Shown: positions 34,848 to 34,862 of the stretch, in pieces
Numbering within the stretch: the first letter of the stretch is position 1
How the letters are laid out: the number at the start of each line of letters is the position of its first letter
NCBI GenBank assembly: GCA_910579865.1
Contig: CAJTXA010000029.1
Location: 1-34,862, forward strand
Direction of reading: 5' to 3'
Length of the DNA stretch: 34,862 nt
Origin: an uncultured Lachnospiraceae bacterium
Lineage (GTDB): Bacteria; Bacillota; Clostridia; Lachnospirales; Lachnospiraceae
The notes under the pieces: model-generated
The model's database searches: none
Told to the model about the DNA's origin: nothing
What the model saw: the letters and a program-made list of their open reading frames with translations, nothing else
Position numbers and translations under genes: made by a program

Positions 34848-34862
34848 CTGCTTATATCACGC

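Overview
The window looks like a chromosomal segment of a low-GC, Gram-positive gut Clostridia bacterium, most likely Lachnospiraceae. The evidence is AT-rich codon use, strong AGGAGG-type ribosome binding sites, and families typical of that group: PadR/DUF1700/DUF4097/PspC, YitT, CheV, a SEC-C protein, a GntR-clpC-radA cluster and a dockerin-bearing glucosaminidase. It is mostly ordinary core genome, with no phage, transposase, CRISPR array, tRNA or rRNA gene that I can see. Most genes lie on the minus strand.

Layout. (1) 1-1521: an AT-rich intergenic stretch, a two-copy DUF305-like protein (+) and a CarD-family protein (-), sharing a terminator. (2) 1666-3889 (-): an envelope-stress type operon padR - DUF1700 - DUF4097 - pspC. 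(3) 4116-7521 (-): a UvrD/PcrA-type helicase and gltX. (4) 7743-8537 (+): an ECF transporter S component; 8585-9430 (-): an alpha/beta hydrolase; 9636-10718 (+): an HD-GYP phosphodiesterase; 10761-10982 (-): a small membrane protein. (5) About 11102-11312 (+): a free-standing structured RNA with its own promoter and terminator; then a SEC-C protein (+) and purA (-). (6) 13434-17320 (-): a Na/phosphate symporter with a PhoU-like tail, followed by a PhoB/PhoR-like two-component system. (7) 17528-19571 (+): a GltD-like flavin oxidoreductase gene split by a group II intron; then a YitT membrane protein (+) and cheV (-). (8) 21736-26587 (-): GntR repressor - clpC - conserved hypothetical - radA. 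(9) 26675-30613 (-): a secreted glucosaminidase with a C-terminal dockerin, followed by a membrane-anchored cohesin-like protein. (10) 30959-34716 (-): a GGDEF protein, a bactofilin-like protein with its YhbD-type regulator, and a small Cys-rich protein.

The most notable element is the 796-nt group II intron (18375-19170). It interrupts a conserved oxidoreductase gene, and its exact removal restores a 415-residue reading frame. The catalytic domain V, a domain VI with a bulged adenosine, and exon-binding sites matching the 5' exon can all be seen. Domain IV is only a small hairpin, so the intron carries no maturase of its own and, if it splices in vivo, probably depends on one supplied from elsewhere. 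Other points of interest are the structured RNA upstream of the SEC-C gene, the adjacent dockerin-enzyme and cohesin-anchor pair, and perfect inverted repeats over the promoters of the GntR-clpC and YhbD-bactofilin operons.
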